DNA of 64,000 bases from contig NZ_AZFM01000001.1 in assembly GCF_001434335.1 (NCBI RefSeq), positions 1-64,000 on the forward strand, in the 5' to 3' direction. Below the pieces are notes generated by a model. It did no database searches and had not been told where the DNA came from. It saw nothing but the letters and a program-made list of their open reading frames with translations. A program made the position numbers and the translations under genes. Positions 1 through 11,311 of the stretch are shown in pieces (the first letter of the stretch is position 1; each line of letters begins with the position of its first letter). This DNA is from Lactobacillus kalixensis DSM 16043 (GTDB taxonomy: Bacteria > Bacillota > Bacilli > Lactobacillales > Lactobacillaceae).

Positions 1-223
1 AAAGCCAGAACCTATAAAGCTTCCAGCTTATTTAGTGCTTTCAAGTTTCAGTAAATAAGTAATCAGGTGATAATTGACTTAAGAGATGTCAAACTTGCAT
101 GACTATTACTTTAAGTGCAAAAAAAGCGCCTTGAGTCATAAACTGTGTAATTCTTCAAAATATCTGATCTTGTTATCGACAAAATTGTTTATCAGGTTAT
201 AAAATAAGTAACCGGGGGTTTAT
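1..223. other. window edge and upstream region of first TetR gene
   Basis: Two forward frames run open from the window edge to stops at about positions 54 and 59. Either could be the tail of a gene cut by the edge, and I cannot choose between them. The rest is AT-rich and non-coding. A TATAAA-like -10 near 200 and a G-rich ribosome site just before 224 probably serve the TetR gene. Confidence 0.3.
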
Positions 224-847
224 ATGAGTATAATACAATACAACACAAATGATCATATCGTTAACGGCTTAGTTACTTGTTTGCAGGATACTCCCTTTAG
301 AAAGTTGTCAAACAAAGATATCATTATGGCATCTGAGATAAGTCCGAGAACTTTTTATAGATATTATGCAGATAAGAATGATCTGTTAGACAGTATCGAA
401 AATGAGCTGATTGGAGGGCTAAAAGAAGCACTTGAGATTGATCGTAAGAGTTTAGAAAACTTGCAAGAAGCACCTGATCCAAGTGAAATTGTTTCTTTAG
501 CCGATGATGCTTTTAAACATACCTTAGCATTCGCTGAAAAGAATAAGGCGATTGCTAAGGCACTTCTATCTGATAATGGCGATATTTTATTTGCCCATCA
601 AATAGAAGAGGTTTCGGAAGAAGAATTTAAAATTCGAGCTAAATTTCTTTCAGGAAACAAACAGATTGAAGTAACTGATCCGGTTTTTATTAAAATGTAT
701 GTAAGTCAAATTATTACATTAATTGAAAGCTGGTTATTTTTTAGTGATGAGATTTCACCGCGAAAAATCCGTGAATTTATCGGTAAAGTTCAAGTAACTT
801 CACCATTTGATATTCTTAAGTTGGAAGCGGAAATTCAAGAACAATAA
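224..847 (+). CDS. TetR/AcrR family transcriptional regulator
   Basis: A 207-residue protein with an N-terminal helix-turn-helix at about residues 28-50 (LSNKDIIMASEISPRTFYRY), the usual TetR recognition-helix pattern ending in TFYRYYADKNDLL. The C-terminal two thirds should be the all-helical ligand and dimerisation domain, whose ligand cannot be inferred. The next gene is a paralogue with the same layout (DII, RTFYRY, DKN motifs), so the two look like a tandem duplication. No transporter or enzyme target lies beside it. A G-rich ribosome site precedes the ATG and a terminator hairpin follows. Family call is firm; the regulon is unknown. Confidence 0.85.
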   Translation: MSIIQYNTNDHIVNGLVTCLQDTPFRKLSNKDIIMASEISPRTFYRYYADKNDLLDSIENELIGGLKEALEIDRKSLENLQEAPDPSEIVSLADDAFKHTLAFAEKNKAIAKALLSDNGDILFAHQIEEVSEEEFKIRAKFLSGNKQIEVTDPVFIKMYVSQIITLIESWLFFSDEISPRKIREFIGKVQVTSPFDILKLEAEIQEQ

Positions 848-853
848 ACATAT

Positions 854-888
854 GCAGGCTGATTCTGAATGAAGAAGCCTGTTTTTTT
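854..888 (+). terminator. intrinsic terminator after first TetR gene
   Basis: The arms CAGGCT and AGCCTG form a hairpin followed by seven T residues. Confidence 0.7.
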
Positions 889-889
889 G

Positions 890-1025
890 ATGAGAAAAAA
901 AGCTGGGGAAATAAGATTACTTCCCCAGCAAGTGAGCAAAGTTAAATGTGGGTTCACTTAATACAATACAATTTTTATGAAATTGCCTTTGCTCATTAAC
1001 TATTTTAGATAAATTTGTTATTTTT
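890..1025 (-). ncRNA. candidate minus-strand small RNA with terminator
   Basis: Between the two TetR genes lies a 9-bp perfect hairpin (GCTGGGGAA / TTCCCCAGC, 902-929) whose T-run is on the minus strand (the A-run at 895-901). It is therefore a minus-strand terminator, yet no minus-strand gene enters it. Further upstream on that strand are two more complementary pairs: AAGTGA/TCACTT near 930-960, and TGAGCAAAG/CTTTGCTCA spanning about 932-998. An AT-rich stretch at 1000-1025 could hold a promoter. This is structure without an identified family. It could also be a remnant. Confidence 0.3.
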
Positions 1026-1186
1026 AGGCTTTTTTCAGGATAAATGAAAATAATTAGGCGAAGTAACATAATCTATTTCATAATGTTACTAATTATGAAT
1101 AAGTGGCATAAGTTGTGAATTGATTCAAAGAAAACGGTTAATTATAATTTCTTAATGGATTTATGAATAGAACGGGAAAGAGATAA

Positions 1187-1756
1187 ATGGATATTAGGAT
1201 TAACACTACTTTACAGCGAATCAAATACGGCTTGTTTGAGAGTATTAAGCAAAGACCTTTTCGTGAATTGAAAAATACTGATATTATTGAAAAATCTGAA
1301 GTGAGTAATCGAACTTTTTATCGATATTTTTCGGATAAAAATGAATTGTTAGAAAAAATTGAAGATGACCTAATTGAAAATATTAGATGTAATTTGGCTA
1401 AAGACCGTGAAATTCTTGAAAAAAATTACGGTAAAAATTCAGAAATGATGAAAATGTCTTCTAATACGTATCGCAATACTTTAGATTATTGTGCAGAAAA
1501 GCGCGATGAAATTTTGTTATTATTATCTGAAAATGGCGATATCGGCTTCTGGATTAAGGTGCGCAACCTCGGAAAAGAAGAATTATACAAGCGTAGTGAA
1601 TTAATTGGTCGAAAAGCTGTTGATAGACCAGAAATGCCACTTGCTTTTTATCTTGATAATCAAGTTGATTGTAGTGTTCATTGTGTGATTAATTGGCTGA
1701 ATAATTATGACAGTATCTCAAAGAAGCAGATTAGTAGGTTGCTATCCAAATTTTAA
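1187..1756 (+). CDS. TetR/AcrR family transcriptional regulator (paralogue)
   Basis: A 189-residue TetR-type regulator. The helix-turn-helix is at about residues 28-50 (LKNTDIIEKSEVSNRTFYRY) followed by FSDKNELLEKIEDDLI, closely matching the preceding TetR protein. The remaining helical region is the presumed ligand pocket and dimer interface. A TATAAT-like box near 1143 and a GGGAAAGAG ribosome site precede the ATG. The tandem pair may sense related compounds or regulate each other. The secreted protein gene downstream is a possible target by proximity only. Confidence 0.82.
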   Translation: MDIRINTTLQRIKYGLFESIKQRPFRELKNTDIIEKSEVSNRTFYRYFSDKNELLEKIEDDLIENIRCNLAKDREILEKNYGKNSEMMKMSSNTYRNTLDYCAEKRDEILLLLSENGDIGFWIKVRNLGKEELYKRSELIGRKAVDRPEMPLAFYLDNQVDCSVHCVINWLNNYDSISKKQISRLLSKF

Positions 1757-1859
1757 TTAATAAAGAGAAAGATTAGTGTTTTTTCCTCCTAAAATTAGGA
1801 TAATTCTTATATACTATATAGTAATGAACATACATTGAATCTAAATTAAGGAAGAGAAA

Positions 1860-2687
1860 ATGAAGACTAAAAAAATTTTTGCAGTAATAATTGCTTGTTT
1901 AACTTGTGTACTTTTTACCTTTATTAATGTAAAGCAAGTTGAGGCAAAGACTGTTAATTCAAAGATTGTTTTGCCAAAAGGCTATACCAGATCAGAATTA
2001 CTAAAAGCATATCAAGGAAATCCTAGTTCTAGTTTTATCAAAGCTTCAATGAACGGCATGAATGATAATACTTTTAGCAGAACAAGTAGTACCGAAAGTG
2101 CTAAGGACAATAAAGAAAAAGTTAAGTTTGATAAACTCACTGCTAGCCAAAGAAAATCTTTAGCAAATTATGCTTTGAAGTTAATCAATGGTGCAAGAAA
2201 GCAACTAGGTCTTAAGCCATGGGTTTATAGTAATGGTACGCAAAAGTTGGCTGCGGATATCGCTAAAGAATACCAGACACATAAAAAGACTATCAAAAAC
2301 GATCACTATGTTGCAGGTATTGTGCGCGCCTGCAAGAAAAATGGCCTTAATTTGAATGATAATTATGTAGAAGATATGGCGGGCTTTAATGCAAAAAGTA
2401 ATGTCATGACCATGACTCAAGCTAAGAAAAATATCTATTTTGGACTTAAGCAAATGATTTTTGGCTATGCAGGTCCTACTGAAAGTGGTAGAAATAATCG
2501 CTCGTATTACCGTGAATGGCAACACGCTGGAGATTTGTTTAACACGCAAGGCAGTCGTCACGATGGAGATTATAATTATTTTGGCTTTAGTGTTTCAAGA
2601 GTAGGTAAAACATACACGATGCATTACATCAGTGTTCCAGCTTTTGTTATTAATAATCCACAATATAACGTTGGCTTTAAAAAATAA
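1860..2687 (+). CDS. secreted SEC10/PgrA surface-exclusion-like domain protein
   Basis: A 275-residue protein with a Sec signal peptide (KTKK start, hydrophobic core, probable cleavage after VEA at about residue 29). The C-terminal half, from about residue 90, has the pattern of the SEC10/PgrA surface-exclusion domain, a CAP-like fold: ALKLINGARKQLGLKPW, then HYVAGIVRACKKNGL, NVMTMTQAKKNIYFGL and a final REWQHAGDLF / FGFSVS segment. No LPxTG or SLAP anchor is present, so it is probably released or loosely bound. The role is not established; relatives occur on lactobacillus surfaces and in conjugation exclusion. AAGGAAGAG precedes the ATG. Confidence 0.75.
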   Translation: MKTKKIFAVIIACLTCVLFTFINVKQVEAKTVNSKIVLPKGYTRSELLKAYQGNPSSSFIKASMNGMNDNTFSRTSSTESAKDNKEKVKFDKLTASQRKSLANYALKLINGARKQLGLKPWVYSNGTQKLAADIAKEYQTHKKTIKNDHYVAGIVRACKKNGLNLNDNYVEDMAGFNAKSNVMTMTQAKKNIYFGLKQMIFGYAGPTESGRNNRSYYREWQHAGDLFNTQGSRHDGDYNYFGFSVSRVGKTYTMHYISVPAFVINNPQYNVGFKK

Positions 2688-2698
2688 GAAGAATGAAA

Positions 2699-2725
2699 AG
2701 TACGCCCAATCAGCGTGCTTTTTTG
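2699..2725 (+). terminator. intrinsic terminator
   Basis: A 7-bp hairpin AGTACGC / GCGTGCT (one G-U pair) is followed by six T residues. Confidence 0.8.
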
Positions 2726-2759
2726 GTATCATAAAGAAAGAATTAATTGGAGGAAAATT

Positions 2760-3335
2760 ATGACAAAAACAGTCTATTTAGTCCGTCACGGTCAAACTTA
2801 TTTCAATTACTACCATAAGGTTCAAGGCCGTTGTGATTCACCATTAAACGAACGCGGCATCAGACAAGTTGAAAAGACGCGTGATTATTTTAAAGAAAAT
2901 GGGGTCAAGTTTGACTGCGCTTTTTCTTCGACGCAAGAACGTGCTAGTGATACTCTTGAAATTATTACCGATCACAAGATGGAATACAAACGTTTGAAGG
3001 ATTTGAGAGAAAAGAGTTACGGCATTTTTGAAGGTCGTGATGAATTTTTGTTACCTTGGAATTATGGTAATACTAATGTGGATCCAACAATGGAAAGAAA
3101 TGAAGATGTTGTTGCCAGAATGAAGCGGGCAATTATTGAAATTTTGGACGGCATGGATGATGACGATACAGCTTTAGTTGTAGGTCACGGTGATATCTTG
3201 GCAAGATACGTGCGTGCAGAAACTGAAAATCAAGATTTTAATGGTTTTGGCAATGCAAGCGTTGTTAAATTGACTTTTGATGGCGAAAAACCACACTTTG
3301 TTTCTTATGTTTGGCCAACAGAGGAAGTTAAATAA
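2760..3335 (+). CDS. histidine phosphatase family protein (phosphoglycerate mutase-like)
   Basis: A 191-residue histidine phosphatase. The RHG signature at residues 9-11 (YLVRHGQT) carries the phospho-accepting histidine, and a second catalytic histidine lies in VVGHGD near residue 140. The ATG at 2760 is preferred over an upstream GTG at 2715 because GGAGG sits six bases before it and the upstream GTG lies inside the terminator hairpin. The paralogue that follows begins 3 bp after the stop, so the two form an operon. The substrate cannot be read from sequence: dPGM-like, broad-specificity phosphatase or another phosphoester. Confidence 0.88.
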   Translation: MTKTVYLVRHGQTYFNYYHKVQGRCDSPLNERGIRQVEKTRDYFKENGVKFDCAFSSTQERASDTLEIITDHKMEYKRLKDLREKSYGIFEGRDEFLLPWNYGNTNVDPTMERNEDVVARMKRAIIEILDGMDDDDTALVVGHGDILARYVRAETENQDFNGFGNASVVKLTFDGEKPHFVSYVWPTEEVK

Positions 3336-3338
3336 AAA

Positions 3339-3932
3339 ATGGCAACTACTATTTATTTAGTACGTCATGGGCAGACGTTGTTTAATTTTGAACACCGTAT
3401 CCAAGGTTCATCTGATTCGCGCTTAACTAAGTTAGGAATTAAACAAGTTAAAGCTTTGCGAGACTATTTTAATAAACATAATATCACCTTTAATAAAGCG
3501 TATTGTTCTACGCAGGAGCGTGCAAGTGATACGCTGGAGATCTTAACCGGTAATGAGCTTCAATATACTAGGATTGGAGAAATCAAAGAGCGTGACTACG
3601 GTTTTTTTGAGGGACGAAAAGATTTTTTGTGGTCGTTCAGACATTTTCCAGTCGAACCGAAAGTTGAAAGTACACGTGAAGTAGTAGAGCGAATGGAACG
3701 CGGGATGAATTTGATCTTGCGAGATGCTCAGGATAATGATGTGATTTTAGTTGTCGGTCATAGCGATAGTATGGGACAGTATCTTAAACAAGTTGCTAAT
3801 ATGAAGAAATTTAAGGGCTTTGATAATGCGTCTTATGTGAAGATGATCAGTGATGGTCAAATGATGGAATATGTGGAGAGTGGCTGGCCAGCTGAGAATG
3901 TTCGCATTAATTTGGATGGAGAATCAATCTGA
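3339..3932 (+). CDS. histidine phosphatase family protein (second copy)
   Basis: A 197-residue paralogue of the preceding phosphatase with the same RHG motif (YLVRHGQT, residues 6-12), STQERASDT segment and distal catalytic histidine in VVGHSD. It starts 3 bp after the previous stop and is almost certainly cotranscribed and translationally coupled. The pair shares SRL/SPL, STQERASDTLEI and FEGR segments, which points to tandem duplication followed by divergence. Substrate unknown. Confidence 0.88.
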   Translation: MATTIYLVRHGQTLFNFEHRIQGSSDSRLTKLGIKQVKALRDYFNKHNITFNKAYCSTQERASDTLEILTGNELQYTRIGEIKERDYGFFEGRKDFLWSFRHFPVEPKVESTREVVERMERGMNLILRDAQDNDVILVVGHSDSMGQYLKQVANMKKFKGFDNASYVKMISDGQMMEYVESGWPAENVRINLDGESI

Positions 3933-3953
3933 TTTAATTTTTATAAAAAACTA

Positions 3954-3982
3954 TTGACACCGCTTTCACAAGTTGGTATTAT
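3954..3982 (+). promoter_or_regulatory. bgl operon promoter overlapped by a cre site
   Basis: TTGACA (3954-3959), a 17-bp spacer and TATTAT (3977-3982) form a strong sigma-A promoter. TGACACCGCTTTCA at 3955-3968 matches the catabolite-responsive element consensus TGNNANCGNTNNCA at every fixed position and overlaps the -35, so CcpA binding should block polymerase. Confidence 0.85.
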
Positions 3983-3998
3983 TTAACCTGTAAAGAAG

Positions 3999-4077
3999 CG
4001 GATTACTGATTAGATCAGGTCTTAGCTATCATAAGTAAGTACGTTTTGTGTATGCTTATTTGTGGTAGCTTTTTGTT
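3999..4077 (+). promoter_or_regulatory. RAT antiterminator site plus terminator before bglG
   Basis: A hairpin with arms AGCTATC (4024-4030) and GGTAGCT (4064-4070), followed by T5, terminates the leader. The preceding GGATTACTGATTAGATCAGG segment at about 4000-4019 resembles a ribonucleic antiterminator (RAT) and abuts the terminator arm. This is the standard arrangement for BglG/LicT proteins: the bound RAT hairpin prevents the terminator. Confidence 0.75.
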
Positions 4078-4107
4078 TATCCGACTATAGAGTAAGGTGA
4101 TTCGTTG

Positions 4108-4950
4108 ATGAAATTTATTAAGACATTGAATAATTCGGCGGCAATTGTCGAAGAAAATGGCAAAGAGGAGATAGTTTTAGGTAAAGGAATTGGCTTTGGA
4201 TTAAAAAAGGGCGATCCAATTGATGACAGTAAGATCGAGCGGCGTTTTGTTACGGCTGATGATCAAGAAGATTTTGATCAGGTTAAGGATATTAGTGCTG
4301 CTACCTTAGATATTACTGGCAAGGTTGTCAAAATAGCTGAATCACTTCTTGGTATTGATTTTAATGATTATCAATATTTAGCTTTAGCTGATCATATTGA
4401 TTTTGCGTTGAAGAGAGTTCAAGATAATATCGACTTTAATGACAGCAACGTTCGCTGGGAAGTTAAAAATTTATATCCCAAAGAATATGAAGTTGCCCAA
4501 AAGATGATCGAGTTAATTAACAAGGAAGGTCACACTGAATTACCTGAAAGCGAAAGTATCCTGATGACCTATCATTTGGTCAATGCTTTGTCCGACGATA
4601 GTCAAGTTCAAGAGACAGTTGAAATCACGAATTTGATTACCGACATTGTACAAATTATTCAATTTGCTTATAGCATTCAACTTGATACGGAATCGTTCAA
4701 TTATAGTCGCTTTATCACTCACTTAAGAGCATTACTAGTGCGCTTGATCCGTGGGCAAAAGATGGACAACGAAGAATTAGATCCTTCTTTACTTGGTTTT
4801 ATGAGTATCAAATATCATCATGCTTATGAAACTGCTGAAAGAATTGCAACTTACTTGCATTCAAAGATGGGCTGGGAACTTAGTCCAGATGATAAATTTT
4901 ATTTGGTTTTACACATCTGGCGTGTTACTAGCAGACAAGAGAAAAATTAA
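4108..4950 (+). CDS. bglG: BglG/LicT-family transcriptional antiterminator
   Basis: A 280-residue antiterminator. Residues 1-58 are the CAT RNA-binding domain (IKTLNNSAAIVEENGKEEIV, GKGIGFG). Two PTS-regulation domains follow, with phosphorylatable histidines visible in LADHIDF (PRD1), YHLVNA, FITHLRA and LVLHIWR (PRD2). Two adjacent start codons exist; the ATG at 4108 is chosen over the TTG at 4105 because proteins of this family normally begin MKxIK. It should bind the RAT elements at about 4000 and 4966, activated when beta-glucoside transport drains phosphate from EII and by HPr phosphorylation. First gene of the bgl operon. Confidence 0.92.
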   Translation: MKFIKTLNNSAAIVEENGKEEIVLGKGIGFGLKKGDPIDDSKIERRFVTADDQEDFDQVKDISAATLDITGKVVKIAESLLGIDFNDYQYLALADHIDFALKRVQDNIDFNDSNVRWEVKNLYPKEYEVAQKMIELINKEGHTELPESESILMTYHLVNALSDDSQVQETVEITNLITDIVQIIQFAYSIQLDTESFNYSRFITHLRALLVRLIRGQKMDNEELDPSLLGFMSIKYHHAYETAERIATYLHSKMGWELSPDDKFYLVLHIWRVTSRQEKN

Positions 4951-4965
4951 ATACATACTGACTTA

Positions 4966-7051
<2,086 letters not shown>

Positions 7052-7055
7052 AAAT

Positions 7056-7077
7056 CGCAATCGCTTTCATTTATAAT
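7056..7077 (+). promoter_or_regulatory. cre-like site and possible internal promoter before bglA
   Basis: CGCAATCGCTTTCA at 7056-7069 matches the cre consensus except for its first base, and a TATAAT box follows at 7072-7077 in the 58-bp gap. No good -35 is visible, so an independent promoter is tentative. Confidence 0.4.
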
Positions 7078-7079
7078 AG

Positions 7080-8582
<1,503 letters not shown>

Positions 8583-8600
8583 TGTAAGATGTTTTTAGAG

Positions 8601-8634
8601 CTCAAATTCACATTGGTGAATTTGAGTTTTTTTG
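8601..8634 (+). terminator. terminator of bgl operon
   Basis: A perfect 11-bp hairpin CTCAAATTCAC / GTGAATTTGAG with a four-base loop is followed by seven T residues. Confidence 0.92.
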
Positions 8635-8749
8635 TTAAAAATAACAATGTGTGATTACTCGGCTTTGCATGAAGTTATACCAAAGTTTAGGTTTAACATA
8701 AGAAGATGATTTGCTATAATGATGAAAAAAATTAGAAGGAAGAGATAAA

Positions 8750-9676
8750 ATGCAAAAGAAACAATCTTGGGCAAACCTATTAATGAAGACTTTAGTTTCA
8801 TTCTTTGGGGTTGCGATTCTTTCAATGGGTACCACTTTCTTAAGAGGTGGAAACGTTGGTCTAGATCCATTTACTGCAGTTAACACAGGTATTTCTAATC
8901 ACCTTCATATTGGACTTGGTGTTTACCAACTCGCAGTTAACTTTGTCATTTTTATTTTCATTTTCTTACTAGATCGTAAGCAAATCGGGATTGGAACAAT
9001 CTTGAACATGGTCTTAGTAGGGTTTGAAATTCAGTGGTTTACGACCATTTATCATCAATTGTTTGGTTATCGGACTGGATTCTTAGTAGTTACAGCTGAT
9101 ACATTGATTGGACTTCTTTTGTTTACATTAGGAGCATCACTTTATATGGCGCCAAACTTGGGTGCAGCTCCATATGACGCAATTGCACCAATTATTACTC
9201 AGAGAACTAAATTATCATACAGAGTAGCAAGAATTACTCAGGATATTCTATTCTTGATTGCGGCAGTAATTGCAGGTGGACCTGTTGGCTTTGCCACAAT
9301 TATCGTTGCCTTTTTCACAGGACCACTTATTTCTTGGTGGAATGAGCATGTATCCGATCCATTGGTTAAGACAATTGATGAATCGACTTTGCCAAAGGAT
9401 CAAAGAAGCAAAAATACAGTTACAACACTGCTTACTCATATTGGTAAAAGAACTTATCACACCGTTGCTAACGCATTTGAAACAACTGAAACAATGCGTC
9501 GTGATATCGAATCAGCTTCAACTTCAGATTTAAAAACGCAATTGAAGATTATTCGTCGTAATATGACTAATTCTAAAGCGATGTATGATTCGTTTGTTCA
9601 ACAATATCATTTGATTGAAGATGAATTGCAAAAGAGAATTGCGCGAGCAAAAGAAAAAAATTCTAAAAATAATTAA
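8750..9676 (+). CDS. YczE/YyaS/YitT family integral membrane protein
   Basis: A 308-residue protein. Residues 1-205 give about five hydrophobic segments with the family's glycine-rich pattern (GTTFLRGGNVGLDPFTAVNT at about 28-47, and NLGAAPYDAIAP in the matching second half). The family is of unknown function. The last 100 residues are hydrophilic and charged, predicted helical or coiled coil (DESTLPKDQRS to AKEKNSKN), and look like an added cytoplasmic tail. An AGAAGGAAGAG ribosome site precedes the ATG. It is monocistronic between terminators. Confidence 0.75.
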   Translation: MQKKQSWANLLMKTLVSFFGVAILSMGTTFLRGGNVGLDPFTAVNTGISNHLHIGLGVYQLAVNFVIFIFIFLLDRKQIGIGTILNMVLVGFEIQWFTTIYHQLFGYRTGFLVVTADTLIGLLLFTLGASLYMAPNLGAAPYDAIAPIITQRTKLSYRVARITQDILFLIAAVIAGGPVGFATIIVAFFTGPLISWWNEHVSDPLVKTIDESTLPKDQRSKNTVTTLLTHIGKRTYHTVANAFETTETMRRDIESASTSDLKTQLKIIRRNMTNSKAMYDSFVQQYHLIEDELQKRIARAKEKNSKNN

Positions 9677-9684
9677 CTTGGTAT

Positions 9685-9720
9685 AATCACTTTCTTTTTA
9701 CAAGTAAGTGATTTTTCTTT
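9685..9720 (+). terminator. intrinsic terminator
   Basis: Arms AATCACTT (9685-9692) and AAGTGATT (9706-9713) are followed by a T-rich run. Confidence 0.65.
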
Positions 9721-9764
9721 ATAATGTGAAATCTAGCAAATTAATAAAAGGGATGATAAACATT

Positions 9765-10292
9765 ATGAAGTTAAGACAAGCTACAATGGTTGACTACGAG
9801 CAGATTATGGCAATTTTGAAAGATGGGGCTAATCAGCTTGCTGAAAGAGGTGTCAACCAGTGGCAAGGAGATTATCCTTCCCCTGATCAAATTAAAGGAG
9901 ACATTGAGAAGGGGCATGCATATTTGGCTGTTTCTCAAGATGAACAAACAGTAGGAGCAATTGCGATTGTTCCTTCCCCTGATCATGCTTATGATAATCT
10001 TCATGGTGAATGGTTGAATAATACTGACAAGTACGTGGTTATTCACCGAGTTGCGATTCATTCTAATCATGCTGGTCATGGCTATGCGACAAAATTGTTG
10101 AATGAGGTTATTACGCAAGTAAAGGAAAATCATTCTGAGATTGATTCGATTAGAATTGATACCCATGAAGATAATAAGGCAATGCAGCATTTGATTGATA
10201 AGATGGGCTTTACCAAGGTGGGAGAGCTTCATGGTGTGTATCGACCAGATGAAATTTCTTATGTGTATGAATTAGTAGTTAATAATGAATAA
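9765..10292 (+). CDS. GNAT family N-acetyltransferase
   Basis: A 175-residue acetyltransferase of the GNAT fold. It starts MKLRQATMVDYEQIM, the usual beta1-alpha1 opening. The acetyl-CoA-binding motif A is HRVAIHSNHAGHGYATKLL (about residues 89-107), with a Q/RxxGxG/A-like loop in HAGHGYA. The C-terminus has the typical KMGFTKVGE segment. The ATG at 9765 is chosen over an upstream ATA/TTG-type extension because homologous enzymes begin with this strand. The substrate is unknown. It ends just before a bidirectional terminator shared with the convergent gene. Confidence 0.85.
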   Translation: MKLRQATMVDYEQIMAILKDGANQLAERGVNQWQGDYPSPDQIKGDIEKGHAYLAVSQDEQTVGAIAIVPSPDHAYDNLHGEWLNNTDKYVVIHRVAIHSNHAGHGYATKLLNEVITQVKENHSEIDSIRIDTHEDNKAMQHLIDKMGFTKVGELHGVYRPDEISYVYELVVNNE

Positions 10293-10294
10293 AA

Positions 10295-10329
10295 GAAAAA
10301 CGTCGAAGTGTTGCAGCTTCGGCGTTTTC
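10295..10329. terminator. bidirectional terminator between GNAT and rpn genes
   Basis: Arms AAACGTCGAAG and CTTCGGCGTTT are flanked by an A-run on the left and a T-run on the right, so it serves both convergent genes. Confidence 0.8.
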
Positions 10330-10340
10330 ATTTGCACTAT

Positions 10341-10523
10341 TTAGTTTTCTTCGATGAATTTTTTTAATTCATCTTTTGTGTATTCATCACCATAAATATC
10401 AGTTAAAAAATCCAAAATGTATTGGTCATCGCGACCGCTTGATTTGAAATTTTTAACTGTACGAATAATAGACTGCATGTTAGCTTTGCCTACAGCCTTA
10501 TCAACTACTGCATCGATATACAT
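10341..10523 (-). CDS. possible intragenic C-terminal protein of the Rpn gene
   Basis: Inside the Rpn gene, a perfect GGAGG (minus strand, 10537 to 10533) lies nine bases before an in-frame ATG at 10523. This would give a 60-residue protein identical to the C-terminal domain (starting MYIDAVVDKAVGK). The same GGAGG-N9-ATG is kept in the paralogue at 17731. In E. coli, RpnA genes have been reported to encode such a short C-terminal form that blocks the toxic full-length nuclease. Here it is a prediction from start-site sequence only. Confidence 0.45.
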   Translation of the reverse strand: MYIDAVVDKAVGKANMQSIIRTVKNFKSSGRDDQYILDFLTDIYGDEYTKDELKKFIEEN

Positions 10524-11123
10524 TTCGTGGTCCCTCCATTCTGGTGTTTGCGAATATGCAATCATTCTGCTCATCATCTTATCGGTAAGTTCAGTCCTTG
10601 ATGGATCCTTATCATTCATCATGTCAAATAAATTCTGAAGATCTTCAGACACTTCACCTTTGTTGCCAATTGAATTTAAGTATATTATCTCAGTTTTTGT
10701 GTCTAATTCAAGCGATGGATCTTGCTTGCATTGATACACAAAGTCATACTCTTTAAGTCCCAATCCTTTTGGATCAAATCCGCAGATAAAGATTACATAA
10801 GCTGCTTCTAAATGCTCGTAATCTTCTCCAGTATGAAGCCGCGAAAGATAATATCTTGCTCTAAGGTCCATTGAACCTTTCTGCCCTAACTGCATTTCCA
10901 AATCATATTGTCTGCCTAAATCATCTTTGACCCAAACATCTAATATTGAAGACCTGTTATCTCGATTATCTTTGATTCGAGTTTGTGTATGTACTTCAAT
11001 TTCAGAAATCTGCAAGTTAGGCAAAATCGCTTCAATGAGCAACTTACAAGTATCAGGATCTTTCATGACGTTTTCAAACATGACATCATCTGTGATCTGG
11101 CTTAACTTTAACTCAGGTTTCAT
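10341..11123 (-). CDS. Rpn-family (PD-(D/E)XK) nuclease/transposase-like protein
   Basis: A 260-residue protein of the Rpn (recombination-promoting nuclease) / PD-(D/E)XK nuclease-family transposase group. The catalytic core is visible as SSILDVWVKDD then YDLEMQ (about residues 58-79), i.e. the D...ExQ signature, after the family opener LSQITDDVMFENVM. The C-terminal 60 residues (charged, FLTDIYGDEYTKDELKKFIEE) form a separate small domain. A paralogue lies at 17116-17904 on the other strand, and about 75 bp of upstream sequence is shared. AAAGGTGA precedes the ATG. Members elsewhere are DNA endonucleases, some linked to phage defence; the role here is not shown. Confidence 0.85.
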   Translation of the reverse strand: MKPELKLSQITDDVMFENVMKDPDTCKLLIEAILPNLQISEIEVHTQTRIKDNRDNRSSILDVWVKDDLGRQYDLEMQLGQKGSMDLRARYYLSRLHTGEDYEHLEAAYVIFICGFDPKGLGLKEYDFVYQCKQDPSLELDTKTEIIYLNSIGNKGEVSEDLQNLFDMMNDKDPSRTELTDKMMSRMIAYSQTPEWRDHEMYIDAVVDKAVGKANMQSIIRTVKNFKSSGRDDQYILDFLTDIYGDEYTKDELKKFIEEN

Positions 11124-11205
11124 TCGTTCACCTTTTTCTTACAAATTAGAGAAATTAGTCCCTCTATATATAAGTACGCAAAAATGGGCATGAATTTTTT
11201 TGTGA
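11124..11205 (-). promoter_or_regulatory. upstream region shared by both rpn paralogues
   Basis: Read on the minus strand, this stretch contains TTTTTGCGTACTTATATAT, then GAGG, and ends in GTAAGAAAAAGGTGA. Nearly the same blocks, in the same order and spacing, precede the second rpn gene at about 17040-17115. It probably holds the promoter and ribosome site, conserved since duplication. Confidence 0.55.
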
Positions 11206-11311
11206 AATGAGCGAATATGGCTTTTTTAAGAATTTTTATGAATTTAGTAACTATTTTTCATGATTAGCTATAAAATTAAGAAGTGTAATATAGAAGATCG
11301 AGGCAAGAAAA

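Noticed and set aside
1-59. C-terminal end of a gene cut by the window start.
   Set aside because: Two frames are open and neither tail is recognisable, so no gene call is made.
2205-2561. 118-codon minus-strand ORF inside the secreted protein gene.
   Set aside because: Shadow of a well-supported gene on the other strand, without ribosome site or family features.
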